Source of the DNA: Chitinophagales bacterium
Lineage (GTDB): Bacteria > Bacteroidota > Bacteroidia > Chitinophagales > UBA2359
Direction: 5' to 3'
Assembly: GCA_016787295.1 (NCBI GenBank)
Contig: JAEUUX010000156.1
Span: forward strand, 1-40,890
DNA: 40,890 bases
Part shown: positions 25,453 to 33,511 of the stretch, piece after piece
How the letters are laid out: every line of letters starts with the position of its first letter
How positions within the stretch are numbered: position 1 is the stretch's first letter
The notes under the pieces: model-generated
Databases searched by the model: none
What the model was told of the DNA's origin: nothing
What the model saw: the letters and a program-made list of their open reading frames with translations, nothing else
Translations under genes and position numbers: made by a program

Positions 25453-26880
25453 TTATTTCTTCACAAAACGAGCGGTATAGCTATTGTCGTGGGTATAGAT
25501 TTGTACAAAATACTGTCCTTGGGCAAGCGAAGCAATGTCTATGCTGTGAGGAAGATTAGGTGGTGCTTGGATGTGTAGGCAGGAACTACCCCATATATCC
25601 CGCACAATAATCCGTTCTACCTTTGCCGCACCATACCAATGGAGGTATAATTGCTCTTGTGCAGGATTGGGATACAAGCGCAAAGGTATTGGAGAATGAG
25701 ACGGTATGCCTATAATGGTCGTGGTGTCTATAATGGGATTATATTTGGAAAAATGTTGTAGATTCAATCCATTAATAGAAATGCTACCTACTCCATATAA
25801 AGTATCATTAACAGCAGTAAAGCCACGAGAAAAAGTTCCGTATGTTACACCCACATTACTTGTCACCCAAGTAGTATCTTCCAAATAGGCAACATGCTGG
25901 GCGGCATGACCGTCTATTTCGTCAAAAGAGCCGCTTATAAATAGCTTATTTTGATAGGTACCAATCTTTAAGAGGTTTCCAAAACTTAAAGACCACAGCA
26001 TATTATCTACTGCGGGAAGCCATGTTATACCATTCCATTTAGCCAATCCAAAAGGAGTGAGAATGCCTTGGTTATTGGAAATAGTAGCCACATCGCCTGC
26101 TTGTCCAAATCCTCCGCTCACAAATAATTCATCCTTGTACACGTCCATATTCAAAATGGTGCCATCTGTACCTGTTCCCACTGCCTGCCATTGGCTACCG
26201 TCCCATCGGGCGATATTGCGGATATTGGGATTGTCGTAGCTCAAAAAGTCTCCACCGATGTAGATTTCGTCATGGTATTTGGCTATGCAATACACTTTAC
26301 CTACCACATTACTTAGGTCGGGAGAGTACATAGCAGGGAAAGGAATGTAGTGCATACCACCATTTTTGTCTATCTTCATCACTCTCCCTTCTTCTGAGGT
26401 GGTGTCGGACAGGAGATGAGTAAATATACCTCCAAAGTAGAGGGTATCTTCTTCGCGCCAGTAGGCACGTGTGCAGCCTGCATATAGGCTGTCGGACACG
26501 CGGTGCCAGGCTGTTCCATTAAACTTTGCAAGCCCCGCCAGACTGCTATCCCAGTTGTGGAAGCAGCCGCCGGCATACAAATCGCCATTAAATTCTGTTA
26601 ATATATAAACGCTTTTGTCCGTGCCAGGGCTTATGCTTGGTATGCCACCGCCGAGGTCTTCCCATTCACTGCCGTTCCACATAGCTACTCGTTCAAAGTC
26701 GCAGTCACTTTCATCGGAAAATGAACCGCCTATCACAATATTGCCATTATAACCAGCAATACAGTTGACAGAATAAATATTGTTAGGAAAATAGGGTACC
26801 GGTGCTATCCATTGTGCGAATAGCTTTGGGGTTGCAAAGATTATGGTGCAAACAAAAAGCAGGAAATAGTTGTGTTTCAT
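25453..26880 (-). CDS. Secreted beta-propeller-like protein with T9SS type A sorting domain
   Basis: The 475-residue protein has a signal peptide (MKHNYFLLFVCTIIFATPKLFAQ). About six repeats of the form YNGNIVIGGSF / FNGDLYAGGCF / YHDEIYIGGDF / YKDELFVSGGF / YQNKLFISGSF alternate with VAMWNGSEWEDLGGGI-type strands. That is the spacing of a Kelch-like or galactose-oxidase-like propeller (residues about 30-385). The C-terminal domain (IPLRLYPNPAQEQLYLHW...ERIIVRDIWGSSCL...LAQGQYFVQIYTHDNSYTARFVKK) is a T9SS type A sorting domain. It is likely displayed on the cell surface. Function is unknown. A -7 element lies at 26912-26920. Confidence 0.82.
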   Translation of the reverse strand: MKHNYFLLFVCTIIFATPKLFAQWIAPVPYFPNNIYSVNCIAGYNGNIVIGGSFSDESDCDFERVAMWNGSEWEDLGGGIPSISPGTDKSVYILTEFNGDLYAGGCFHNWDSSLAGLAKFNGTAWHRVSDSLYAGCTRAYWREEDTLYFGGIFTHLLSDTTSEEGRVMKIDKNGGMHYIPFPAMYSPDLSNVVGKVYCIAKYHDEIYIGGDFLSYDNPNIRNIARWDGSQWQAVGTGTDGTILNMDVYKDELFVSGGFGQAGDVATISNNQGILTPFGLAKWNGITWLPAVDNMLWSLSFGNLLKIGTYQNKLFISGSFDEIDGHAAQHVAYLEDTTWVTSNVGVTYGTFSRGFTAVNDTLYGVGSISINGLNLQHFSKYNPIIDTTTIIGIPSHSPIPLRLYPNPAQEQLYLHWYGAAKVERIIVRDIWGSSCLHIQAPPNLPHSIDIASLAQGQYFVQIYTHDNSYTARFVKK

Positions 26881-26911
26881 ATAGAGAGGGGGTTTTGTGG
26901 GTTTATTGTTT

Positions 26912-26920
26912 GCAAAGGTA
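26912..26920 (-). promoter_or_regulatory. -7 promoter element of the propeller gene (TACCTTTGC)
   Basis: TAnnTTTGC match on the minus strand, 31 bases upstream of the start codon at 26880. Confidence 0.6.
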
Positions 26921-27183
26921 AGAAATGTTTCCCAAAATAGCTCCTCAAACTGTTGATTCGTAATACATTTCTATATTAGCAATGCGTAAAACGTTCATAG
27001 TCAAGCCTTTGCACAATTACTTTTAAAAAATTGTACTATCGAAGCACTAAATCATTGATGTTTTAATACTTTTGCATACACAAAAACGACTTTGAAGTAA
27101 GCAAATATTTTGTATTCACACGCTATGTTTAATGCAAACAAACAAACAAATTTTAGTAAAAAAAAACAAAAATGTAGCACAAT

Positions 27184-27215
27184 TTTGTCAGATAATAAAA
27201 AAACGCTATCTTTGC
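27184..27215 (+). promoter_or_regulatory. Complete Bacteroidota promoter (-33 TTTG, 19-bp spacer, -7 TATCTTTGC)
   Basis: TTTG at 27184-27187 and TATCTTTGC at 27207-27215 are separated by exactly 19 bases, the textbook arrangement for the Bacteroidota primary sigma factor. The start codon at 27244 lies 28 bases downstream. A second -7-like TACTTTTGC at 27067-27075 lies further upstream without a -33 box. Confidence 0.8.
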
Positions 27216-27243
27216 AGACAAAATTCTAAAATCCACCTAGACA

Positions 27244-27471
27244 ATGACTAAAACAAAGAAACTTCAGGGAACTATCCAATACCACGAATTAGCTTCAGGC
27301 TTCTGGGGCTTGACCGACGCACGCGGCAAACATTGGCGCCTCACCAATGTCCCCGATGCCCTTAAAAAAGAAGGATTGAAAGTGCAAATTACTGCAAAAC
27401 TACTACCCACCGAATTTTCTATTTTCATGTGGGGACAACCTGTCGAAGTCCTCGATTACTATATCGATTAA
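27244..27471 (+). CDS. Small OB-like beta-barrel protein
   Basis: The 75-residue protein begins GTIQYHELASGFWGLTDARGKHWRLTNVPDALKKEGLKVQITAKLLP and continues to FMWGQPVEVLDYYID. This pattern of strands (GTV-Y-GFxGI-DGKxYxPxNLP-LRVxFxAK-MWGxPVEIL) recurs in a family of small stand-alone or appended beta-barrel domains that I recognise but cannot name. There is no signal peptide, so it is cytoplasmic. It is transcribed from a strong promoter and lies 24 bases upstream of the membrane subtilase, so the two form an operon. Whether it modulates the protease is unknown. Confidence 0.7.
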   Translation: MTKTKKLQGTIQYHELASGFWGLTDARGKHWRLTNVPDALKKEGLKVQITAKLLPTEFSIFMWGQPVEVLDYYID

Positions 27472-27495
27472 ATCACCCCAAAAAAACACAACACC

Positions 27496-29073
27496 ATGTT
27501 TGCAGAAACCCTATATGCCGTTGGCTATACCAGCCTCATTGCCTCTTTGATGATTCGCACCGTTTTTCAGCATAGTATAACGGGCAAAAAAATACCCGAT
27601 AATTTTATTCTCATCGCTTTCATCACCTACATTGTTTCGCTTTTCCTCAACAAAGTCACCATTATTGACCATACTTGGATAATTCCGCGCGATATTTTGG
27701 TGGGACTTATTGTGTGGGGACTCTCCAAAATGTTCTCCGACCATTGGCTATGGCTGCTCGGAGCTTGGGGAACATTTGTATATTTTCACTATTTTGAACA
27801 ACTCCAACACAGTTTTGACGACCGCCACCAACTTCCTGCCACTGCCATCACCGCTCCCTATTCTGACAGCGAAGGCAGTATAGACTCTTCCGCCGAATTG
27901 CTATTCGACCTTAACGACCGCCATACACTTGCCGAAGTTGAACAACTGTTGCAACCCTACCAAGCGCATTTGCGTCCCGCTTTTTCGCTGCAATACGCCG
28001 ACGAAACCGACCTCGACGACTATTATGTAGTGGACATTCCTACAACTACTGATTGGGAAAAAATTGCAGCTTTGCTCGAAAAAAGTACCTTGACCGACGA
28101 TGTAATGCCTAATGCCATGATGAGCATTAGCCCCATCGAACGCCAACAAACTGCAACCATTACGCCTCCTATTGCTGCCAACGATTTGCCCTATAACGAT
28201 CCTTTTGCTAACCAACAATGGGCATTGCAACAACTCCATATTGACCAACTTCAGCACCTCATTAACCAACAACACATACAACCCACCCAAAAAGTACTAT
28301 TAGCTATTTTGGATACAGGCGTAGATGCTGCCCACGAGGATTTGCAAGCCAATTTTGTGAGTACAAAAGAACAGTACAACAAAGATGTTGTTGGACATGG
28401 CACACATTGCGCAGGTATTGCCGCTGCCGTGAGCAACAATAGTGTTGGCATTGCCTCTGCCATTCCGAGCAACGATTTTGTGACCGTCACTTCTATCAAA
28501 GTGCTGGGAGACAATGGTAGCGGCTCCTACGAAACCATTATTGACGGTATAACAGAAGCCGCAGACAAAGGAGCAGCCGTTATTTCCATGTCTTTGGGTG
28601 GTCCCGATTTGTTTGGTAAAAAACGCCTTTTTAACAAAGCCATACAATATGCCAACGAACGCGGAGCAATTGTCGTGGCTGCCGCAGGTAATTCTAATCG
28701 CGATGCAAACAAATATGCACCTGCTGGTTGCAAAAACGTCATTACAGTAGCAGCCGTCGACGAACAACTCAACAAAGCCTCTTTTTCTAACCATGTCAGC
28801 AATGTTCCAATGGGTATTGCCGCTCCGGGTGTTGGAATTTACTCCACCATTCCCAACAACCAATATACCAATTTTAGTGGCACATCTATGGCAACGCCTT
28901 ACGTGGCAGGAACAGTAGCTTTGCTAAAAGCCATTCGTCCTGATATGACAACTGCCGAAATGTACCGCTTACTGCACGACACAGGTATCGAAACCAAAAA
29001 TACTACGGAAACTTCGCGCTTCATGCAGCCCGAAAAAGCCTTGCGCCTTTTGTTGCAGCAACGCGAACAATAA
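27496..29073 (+). CDS. Membrane-anchored subtilisin-like serine protease (S8 family)
   Basis: The 525-residue protein starts with about four hydrophobic helices (residues about 5-110). An acidic linker follows (about 110-235), then a subtilase catalytic domain with Asp273 (AILDTGVDAAHEDL), His301 (GHGTHCAGIAAA), the oxyanion Asn399 (VAAAGNSNRD) and Ser464 (FSGTSMATPYVAG). All catalytic residues are intact. No signal-peptidase site or T9SS sorting domain is seen, so it should stay in the inner membrane. Which side the catalytic domain faces depends on the exact helix count. The linker segment DLDDYYVVDIPTTTDWEKIAALLEKSTL resembles an inhibitor-type prodomain. It is the second gene of an operon with the small OB-like protein and is followed by a strong terminator. 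Confidence 0.9.
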   Translation: MFAETLYAVGYTSLIASLMIRTVFQHSITGKKIPDNFILIAFITYIVSLFLNKVTIIDHTWIIPRDILVGLIVWGLSKMFSDHWLWLLGAWGTFVYFHYFEQLQHSFDDRHQLPATAITAPYSDSEGSIDSSAELLFDLNDRHTLAEVEQLLQPYQAHLRPAFSLQYADETDLDDYYVVDIPTTTDWEKIAALLEKSTLTDDVMPNAMMSISPIERQQTATITPPIAANDLPYNDPFANQQWALQQLHIDQLQHLINQQHIQPTQKVLLAILDTGVDAAHEDLQANFVSTKEQYNKDVVGHGTHCAGIAAAVSNNSVGIASAIPSNDFVTVTSIKVLGDNGSGSYETIIDGITEAADKGAAVISMSLGGPDLFGKKRLFNKAIQYANERGAIVVAAAGNSNRDANKYAPAGCKNVITVAAVDEQLNKASFSNHVSNVPMGIAAPGVGIYSTIPNNQYTNFSGTSMATPYVAGTVALLKAIRPDMTTAEMYRLLHDTGIETKNTTETSRFMQPEKALRLLLQQREQ

Positions 29074-29097
29074 AATAGACTTATTTAAAAAATGAAC

Positions 29098-29149
29098 AAC
29101 CGCACGCCCTTTTCCGAAAGTCTTGTTTTCGAAAAAGGGCGTGCGGTTT
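29098..29149. terminator. Bidirectional terminator
   Basis: A long stem (AACCGCACGCCCTTTT pairing with AAAAAGGGCGTGCGGTT) lies between the convergent protease and TPR genes. Confidence 0.85.
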
Positions 29150-29195
29150 GATTCAAATAAGATAAACACACAACAAAGACAAACCTAATGCCTCC

Positions 29196-30035
29196 TTATT
29201 TAATTGGATTGTGGATATGGTCAAACAGCGGATTGCGCAACACCAACAAAGGCGGCAATTGTTGATCATTAGCAGACAATTTGTTTAAAAACTCTTCTGC
29301 TTTTGCATAATAAGTAGTAGCTTTTTCGGTCTCTCCAACATCTAAACAACATTGAGCCAGCGAATAATAGAGACTTGCCATTTCTCCGTATTTTTCTTTC
29401 AATTCAACCTCCGTAAGTGTTTCAGCTTGTTGGTAGTATTGGGTTGCCAATTCCAAGTCCTCTTTCTCCTCATAAAATATAGCCAAATGGGTATAAACAT
29501 CTGCCTTGTCTTCGTTACTTAAACAAGCTTGTGCGGTTTCGGCGGCTAAGGCTTTTTGAAAATAATGGAACGACTCCTCCGATTTTTCGAGAATATTATA
29601 ATCTACTGCCAAAACCTTATAAATCATTGCAATATTATCAGGTTGTGTGGCAATAAAAGCCTCTCTCAAATCGCGCGACATTTGTATGTACCTATCAGCC
29701 TCCTCGAACTGCCCAAGCCGATGTTTCAACAAAGACATCATGCCATAGCTATTTCCTAAATGAATATCATTCTCAATAGCCAAAGCTTTTTGCGATGTGA
29801 TAAATTGCGATAGATAGTGCGCACTTTTTTCGTATTGCTGGATTTTTTGATAACCCAAAGCAATTTTATGATACGTCAACCTTGCGATAGTATTTTTTTC
29901 TTCCGCAGAACCTTCATACAACAAAACAACTTTGTGGTAATAATAGGCCGCAGATTGCATACTTCCTGCATCACCAAATTGTTCCGCTTTTTTTATAAAC
30001 ACTTCTGCCAGCATTTCGGTTTCATTATTTACCAT
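29196..30035 (-). CDS. Cytoplasmic tetratricopeptide-repeat protein
   Basis: From the chosen start MVNNETEMLAEVF the protein has 279 residues and is almost entirely TPR helices. Examples are SAAYYYHKVVLLYEG, YEKSAHYLSQFI, EEADRYIQMSRDLREAF, SEESFHYFQKALAAE, LELATQYYQQAETL and TEKATTYYAKAEEFL. The frame stays open to an ATG at 30140, but the additional 35 residues have no TPR character. A -7 element at 30175-30183 would allow either start. No signal peptide is evident from the internal start. It is probably a protein-interaction scaffold; no partner is identifiable. It is convergent with the protease operon. Confidence 0.75.
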   Translation of the reverse strand: MVNNETEMLAEVFIKKAEQFGDAGSMQSAAYYYHKVVLLYEGSAEEKNTIARLTYHKIALGYQKIQQYEKSAHYLSQFITSQKALAIENDIHLGNSYGMMSLLKHRLGQFEEADRYIQMSRDLREAFIATQPDNIAMIYKVLAVDYNILEKSEESFHYFQKALAAETAQACLSNEDKADVYTHLAIFYEEKEDLELATQYYQQAETLTEVELKEKYGEMASLYYSLAQCCLDVGETEKATTYYAKAEEFLNKLSANDQQLPPLLVLRNPLFDHIHNPIK

Positions 30036-30174
30036 AACAATAGAATAAATTTGGGGTGAATAAACAATAAAAATACTACAAAAACAAACAACACTCATAT
30101 CCACTCCGAACAATGAAGAGGAGTATTGCAAATCCCGCATTCCTCAAAACAAATAAACAAACAACTTTATGCGG

Positions 30175-30183
30175 GCAAAGTTA
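30175..30183 (-). promoter_or_regulatory. -7 promoter element of the TPR gene (TAACTTTGC)
   Basis: TAnnTTTGC match on the minus strand. It lies 34 bases from the first possible start and about 140 bases from the start I chose. Confidence 0.5.
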
Positions 30184-30282
30184 GCATTATTTTTTAGGTA
30201 TTAGGACAAATTTTGTGAGCTTTTGCGTTTTTAAGTTTCTTTGTTGATAAGTGTAAAACAAAGAACGATGTTTTGCACTAAT

Positions 30283-30733
30283 TAAACTAAATTGAATACA
30301 GTCTTCGGATTTTGTAAAATGCTGACAGTCGAATAATTGCGGTCACAAAAAACGTGCCTCTGCCTACACTATTTTCGCTGTCCGAAATAGTGCTGTAGTC
30401 GGTCGTTGAGGCACCGAAGTCACGAAAAAAACAGACAAAGAATGATAAATTGCCTCAACGATTGCCTACATTTTGTGGTAGCTAATACGACAAAACAAAC
30501 AAAATGCTTACTAATTTGCTTGCTACCACAAAATTAAGCAAAGACCACAGCACGCCGGACGAATCCACTCGAAAAAAAAACACCCTTTTTTGCTACTTTT
30601 TTGGGTGAGCAAAAAAGTAGAATCACCATTTGTTGCTTACGATAATAGTATTTCGAGGAATGGCAAATGGTCGTTAGACGAGTAAGTAACATCATTCATT
30701 ATCAAATCCGAAAAGTATTTTCAATTCAGTATA
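30283..30733 (+). mobile_element. MITE-like structured non-coding element, copy A
   Basis: This 451-bp element is matched along its whole length, inverted, by 37295-37762. Its ends are imperfect inverted repeats: TAAACTAAATTGAATACAG with TCGGATTT on the left, and on the right the reverse complement reads TATACTGAATTGAAAATAC with TCGGATTT. It contains several hairpins: CACTATTTTCG at 30367-30377 with 30383-30392, TCGTTGAGGCA at 30403-30413 with 30451-30461, and TTTTGTGGTAGC at 30471-30482 with 30522-30533. No coding frame is shared by the two copies. It looks like a non-autonomous transposable element. A TA dinucleotide at the ends hints at an IS630/mariner-type target, which is an inference. 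Confidence 0.75.
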
Positions 30734-30753
30734 AACTGTCATTTTGGCAGTTT
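30733..30753. promoter_or_regulatory. Palindromic candidate operator upstream of htpG
   Basis: The core CTGTCATTTTGGCAG (30736-30750) extends by AAA on the left and TTT on the right to a 21-bp palindrome with one imperfect pair. It ends 9 bases before the -24 GG of the sigma-54 promoter and begins at the last base of element A. It is probably a heat-shock or activator binding site (inference). Confidence 0.6.
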
Positions 30754-30760
30754 ATTTCAA

Positions 30761-30778
30761 TTGGCACACACTTTGCTT
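30761..30778 (+). promoter_or_regulatory. Sigma-54 (-24/-12) promoter of htpG
   Basis: TTGGCACACACTTTGCTT matches TGGCAC-N5-TTGC(T) exactly, with the required 10 bases between GG (30763-30764) and GC (30775-30776). Transcription should start near 30788, about 30 bases before the ATG. No TAnnTTTG element is present in the same gap. Confidence 0.75.
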
Positions 30779-30818
30779 CTTATCTACATAAACGTCTTAA
30801 ACCCAACATTTATTGTAT

Positions 30819-32672
30819 ATGCAAAAAGGAACGATTAGCGTACAAACGGAGAATATATTGCCGATTATCAAGAAGTATTTATACTCCGACCAAGAAATAT
30901 TCTTGCGCGAATTGGTAGCCAATGCCGTTGATGCTACCCAAAAATTACAAACTTTAGCCAATCGTGGCGAAATAAGCGGCGAAATTGGCGATACTACTAT
31001 CCAAATCTTTGTTGACCCAGAAGCCAAAACTTTGACTATTAGCGACAAAGGGGTGGGCATGACACAAGACGAAGTTGTCAAATACATCACCCAAGTAGCT
31101 TTTTCGGGTGCAAAAGAATTTTTGAGCCAATACAAAGATGCCACTAATATTATCGGACATTTTGGCTTAGGTTTTTACTCCGCTTTTATGGTAGCTGACA
31201 AAGTAGAAATTTTTACCAAATCGCACAAAGATGAAGCAGGCGTACATTGGTCTTGTGATGGCGGAACCGACTATGAAATTGCAGCCACAGACAAACAAGA
31301 GCGCGGTACAGATATTGTGTTGCACCTTAACGACGAAGCCACAGAATATTTGGACGACCATCGCATCGAAGAATTGTTGAAAAAATACTGCCGTTTCTTA
31401 CCCGTTCCCATACAATTTGGCACCGAAGAAATAGAAGAACCCGATGCCGAAGGCACAGCACAAACCATTATCGAACCCAGAATCATTAACGATACCCAAC
31501 CTATTTGGGCACGCACACCAACAGATAATACCGACGAAGATTACCAAAACTTTTATCGCCAACTATATCCTTTTGCCGATGAACCTTTGTTTTGGATACA
31601 TCTCAATGTTGATTATCCCTTCAATTTGACGGGTGTATTGTATTTTCCTAAGTTGAAAGGAAATTTTGAATTAGACAAAAACAAAATTCACCTCTATTGC
31701 AACCAAGTTTTTGTGACCGACCAAGTCGAAAATATCGTACCACAATTCCTTACCTTGTTGCATGGTGTTATTGATTCGCCCGATATTCCGCTTAACGTAT
31801 CGCGAAGCTATTTGCAAAGCGACCCCGAAGTCAAAAAAATTAACAAATATATCACCAAAAAAGTTGCCGATAAATTGGACGAAATGTTTAAAAGCAACCG
31901 CTCCGATTTTGAAGAAAAATGGAAAGATATTAGTTTGTTGATTAAATATGGTGTCTTGACCGATGACAAATTTGCAGAACGCGCCGACAAATTTTCTTTG
32001 CTCACCAATGTAGACAACAAATCATTTACATTGACCGAATATGTCGACCACATCAAAGCAGAACAAACCGACAAAAACAATAAAATTATTGCACTATATA
32101 CCACCAATGCCGACGAACAACACGCATACATCGAAACGGCTCGTTCAAAAGGCTATGATGTTTTGTTGATGAACCAGCAATTGGACGGACACTATATGCA
32201 ATACGTCGAATCCAAACCCGATTCTGTTCAGTTCAAACGCGTTGATGCTGATACCTTAAACGCGCTTATCGAAAAAGACGAAGCCAACGAATCTATCCTC
32301 TCCGAAGAAGAAACCAACCAACTACAAAGTTTGTTTTCCGAAGTGGTTAGTATGACCAACAACCAATTGAGTTTACAACCATTATCGCCCAACGATGCGC
32401 CAGTGGTCATTACCCAACCCGAACTTATTCGCCGCATGAAAGAAATGTCAAAAGTGAGCGGCGGCATGGATTGGTATGGCAATATGCCCAATATGTTGAA
32501 TGTGGTGGTCAATACAAATCACCCCGCTATTGCTAAATTGTTGGCAGCCAACGGCGAACAAAAAGACATGGCGAAAAACTTGTACGACTTGGCTTTGTTG
32601 CAACAAAATATGCTAAAAGGTGCCGATTTGACTAATTTTGTAAACCGCACTATTGGTTTGATGAGCCATTAA
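30819..32672 (+). CDS. htpG: Molecular chaperone HtpG (Hsp90)
   Basis: The 617-residue ATP-dependent chaperone is cytoplasmic and slightly shorter or more divergent than typical. The N-terminal GHKL ATPase motifs are present: FLRELVANAVDATQKL (Glu/Asn for ATP and Mg), SDKGVGMTQDEV and NIIGHFGLGFYSAFMVAD. The middle domain includes ARTPTDNTDEDYQNFYRQLYPFADEPLFWIHLN, and VDSPDIPLNVSRSYLQSDP is recognisable as GVIDSPDIPLNVSRSYLQ. I chose the ATG at 30819; a TTG two codons earlier is unlikely. It appears to be driven by sigma-54 rather than the primary sigma factor, and it sits between two inverted copies of a mobile-like element. A strong terminator follows. Confidence 0.95.
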   Translation: MQKGTISVQTENILPIIKKYLYSDQEIFLRELVANAVDATQKLQTLANRGEISGEIGDTTIQIFVDPEAKTLTISDKGVGMTQDEVVKYITQVAFSGAKEFLSQYKDATNIIGHFGLGFYSAFMVADKVEIFTKSHKDEAGVHWSCDGGTDYEIAATDKQERGTDIVLHLNDEATEYLDDHRIEELLKKYCRFLPVPIQFGTEEIEEPDAEGTAQTIIEPRIINDTQPIWARTPTDNTDEDYQNFYRQLYPFADEPLFWIHLNVDYPFNLTGVLYFPKLKGNFELDKNKIHLYCNQVFVTDQVENIVPQFLTLLHGVIDSPDIPLNVSRSYLQSDPEVKKINKYITKKVADKLDEMFKSNRSDFEEKWKDISLLIKYGVLTDDKFAERADKFSLLTNVDNKSFTLTEYVDHIKAEQTDKNNKIIALYTTNADEQHAYIETARSKGYDVLLMNQQLDGHYMQYVESKPDSVQFKRVDADTLNALIEKDEANESILSEEETNQLQSLFSEVVSMTNNQLSLQPLSPNDAPVVITQPELIRRMKEMSKVSGGMDWYGNMPNMLNVVVNTNHPAIAKLLAANGEQKDMAKNLYDLALLQQNMLKGADLTNFVNRTIGLMSH

Positions 32673-32692
32673 AAATATAAACTTGCGCCAAT

Positions 32693-32731
32693 AAAAAAAC
32701 CGTCTTTCTCCAATGAAAGACGGTTTTTTTT
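32693..32731 (+). terminator. Terminator of htpG
   Basis: Perfect stem AAAACCGTCTTTC with its complement GAAAGACGGTTTT, a 6-base loop and a run of eight T. Confidence 0.9.
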
Positions 32732-32779
32732 GTGTGAAAATAAGAACGAAAGATAAAAAAAATTGGGATAGGCTGTAAT

Positions 32780-32957
32780 ATTGTTGCCTTGTTGTGCTTA
32801 AATAATTTTTTATGCCAAACACAAAACACGCACACAAAACTATAAATACCGCTCCAAAACCAAACGCTTCAAAGCTCCCGATTGTTGTATAAGCCTTTCG
32901 TTTTCCGAAATAATGCCCTCCAACAAAATAATCTCCGAAACTAATTGTTTTTAGATG
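32780..32957 (-). repeat. Direct repeat of the restriction gene's 3' end, copy 1
   Basis: These 178 bases align without gaps to 33332-33511 at a constant offset of 552, with only scattered substitutions. The repeat includes the last codons of the specificity region, its stop codon and about 60 bases downstream. Confidence 0.85.
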
Positions 32958-32988
32958 GAGAGAGGAAGATCATGATTTGGCACAATAC
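32840..32988 (-). pseudogene. Truncated 3' remnant of a second hsdS-like specificity gene
   Basis: On the minus strand this piece encodes the same C-terminal tail as the intact restriction gene (EIILLEGIISENERLIQQSGA.KRLVLERYL, stop TAG at the homologous position). An in-frame TAA replaces the Gln codon just before QLVSE. Weaker similarity continues upstream over the IQIPVPPL segment until it is cut at 32989 by the border of a 344-bp inverted-repeat element. It is non-functional and is evidence of past rearrangement of specificity domains. Confidence 0.75.
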
Positions 32989-33332
32989 TTTGATAACGAC
33001 ATTAAAAAGTAGTTTTAGCTTGTATTGTTGTAAAAAAATGACAAATGCGGAATGATATTTTGATAGTGACACTCTGATAAGAAGATTATCGAGGTTGTTA
33101 TTTGTATTATCAAAACAAACCGATTAGCTGACAAGATTACAACATCAAAATAATAAAAACCCCGACGGGGTGACATTATTTGACAAAACATGACACATTT
33201 CACCCCTTCGGGGTTTGTGCCTTTTTTTGTTCCGTTTTTTTGCTATAAACCTATCACCCTTTCAGGGTTTATTTAAATACTTTCTTATCGTTGCTATTTT
33301 CAGAAATACCACTTAATAATGTCGTTATCAAA
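32989..33332. mobile_element. 344-bp MITE-like element with perfect 15-bp terminal inverted repeats
   Basis: The ends are TTTGATAACGACATT (32989-33003) and its exact complement (33318-33332). Similarity extends imperfectly a further ten bases inward. The interior has two GC-rich hairpin-forming blocks (AACCCCGACGGGGTGA near 33160 pairing with TCACCCCTTCGGGGTT near 33200, and CACCCTTTCAGGGTTTA near 33257). It has no coding frame. It lies exactly between the hsdS remnant and the duplicated 3' end, so its insertion probably truncated the remnant. Confidence 0.7.
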
Positions 33333-33511
33333 TTGTTGCCTTGTTGTGCTTAAATAATTTTTTATGCCAAACACAAAACACGCACACGAAACTATAAATA
33401 CCGCTCCAAAACCAAACGCTTCGAAGCACCCGATTGTTGTATAAGCCTTTCGTTTTCCGAAATAATGCCCTCCAACAAAATAATCTCCGAAACTAATTGT
33501 TCTTGGATAGC
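33332..33511 (-). repeat. Direct repeat of the restriction gene's 3' end, copy 2 (within the intact gene)
   Basis: This is the intact-gene partner of 32780-32957. It covers about 60 bases downstream of the stop codon and the last 40 codons. Confidence 0.85.

Noticed and set aside
32977-32993. TTTGGCACAATACTTTG, resembling a sigma-54 promoter
   Set aside because: The -12 GC is replaced by TG, and it straddles the border of the 344-bp element with no gene in the proper orientation downstream.
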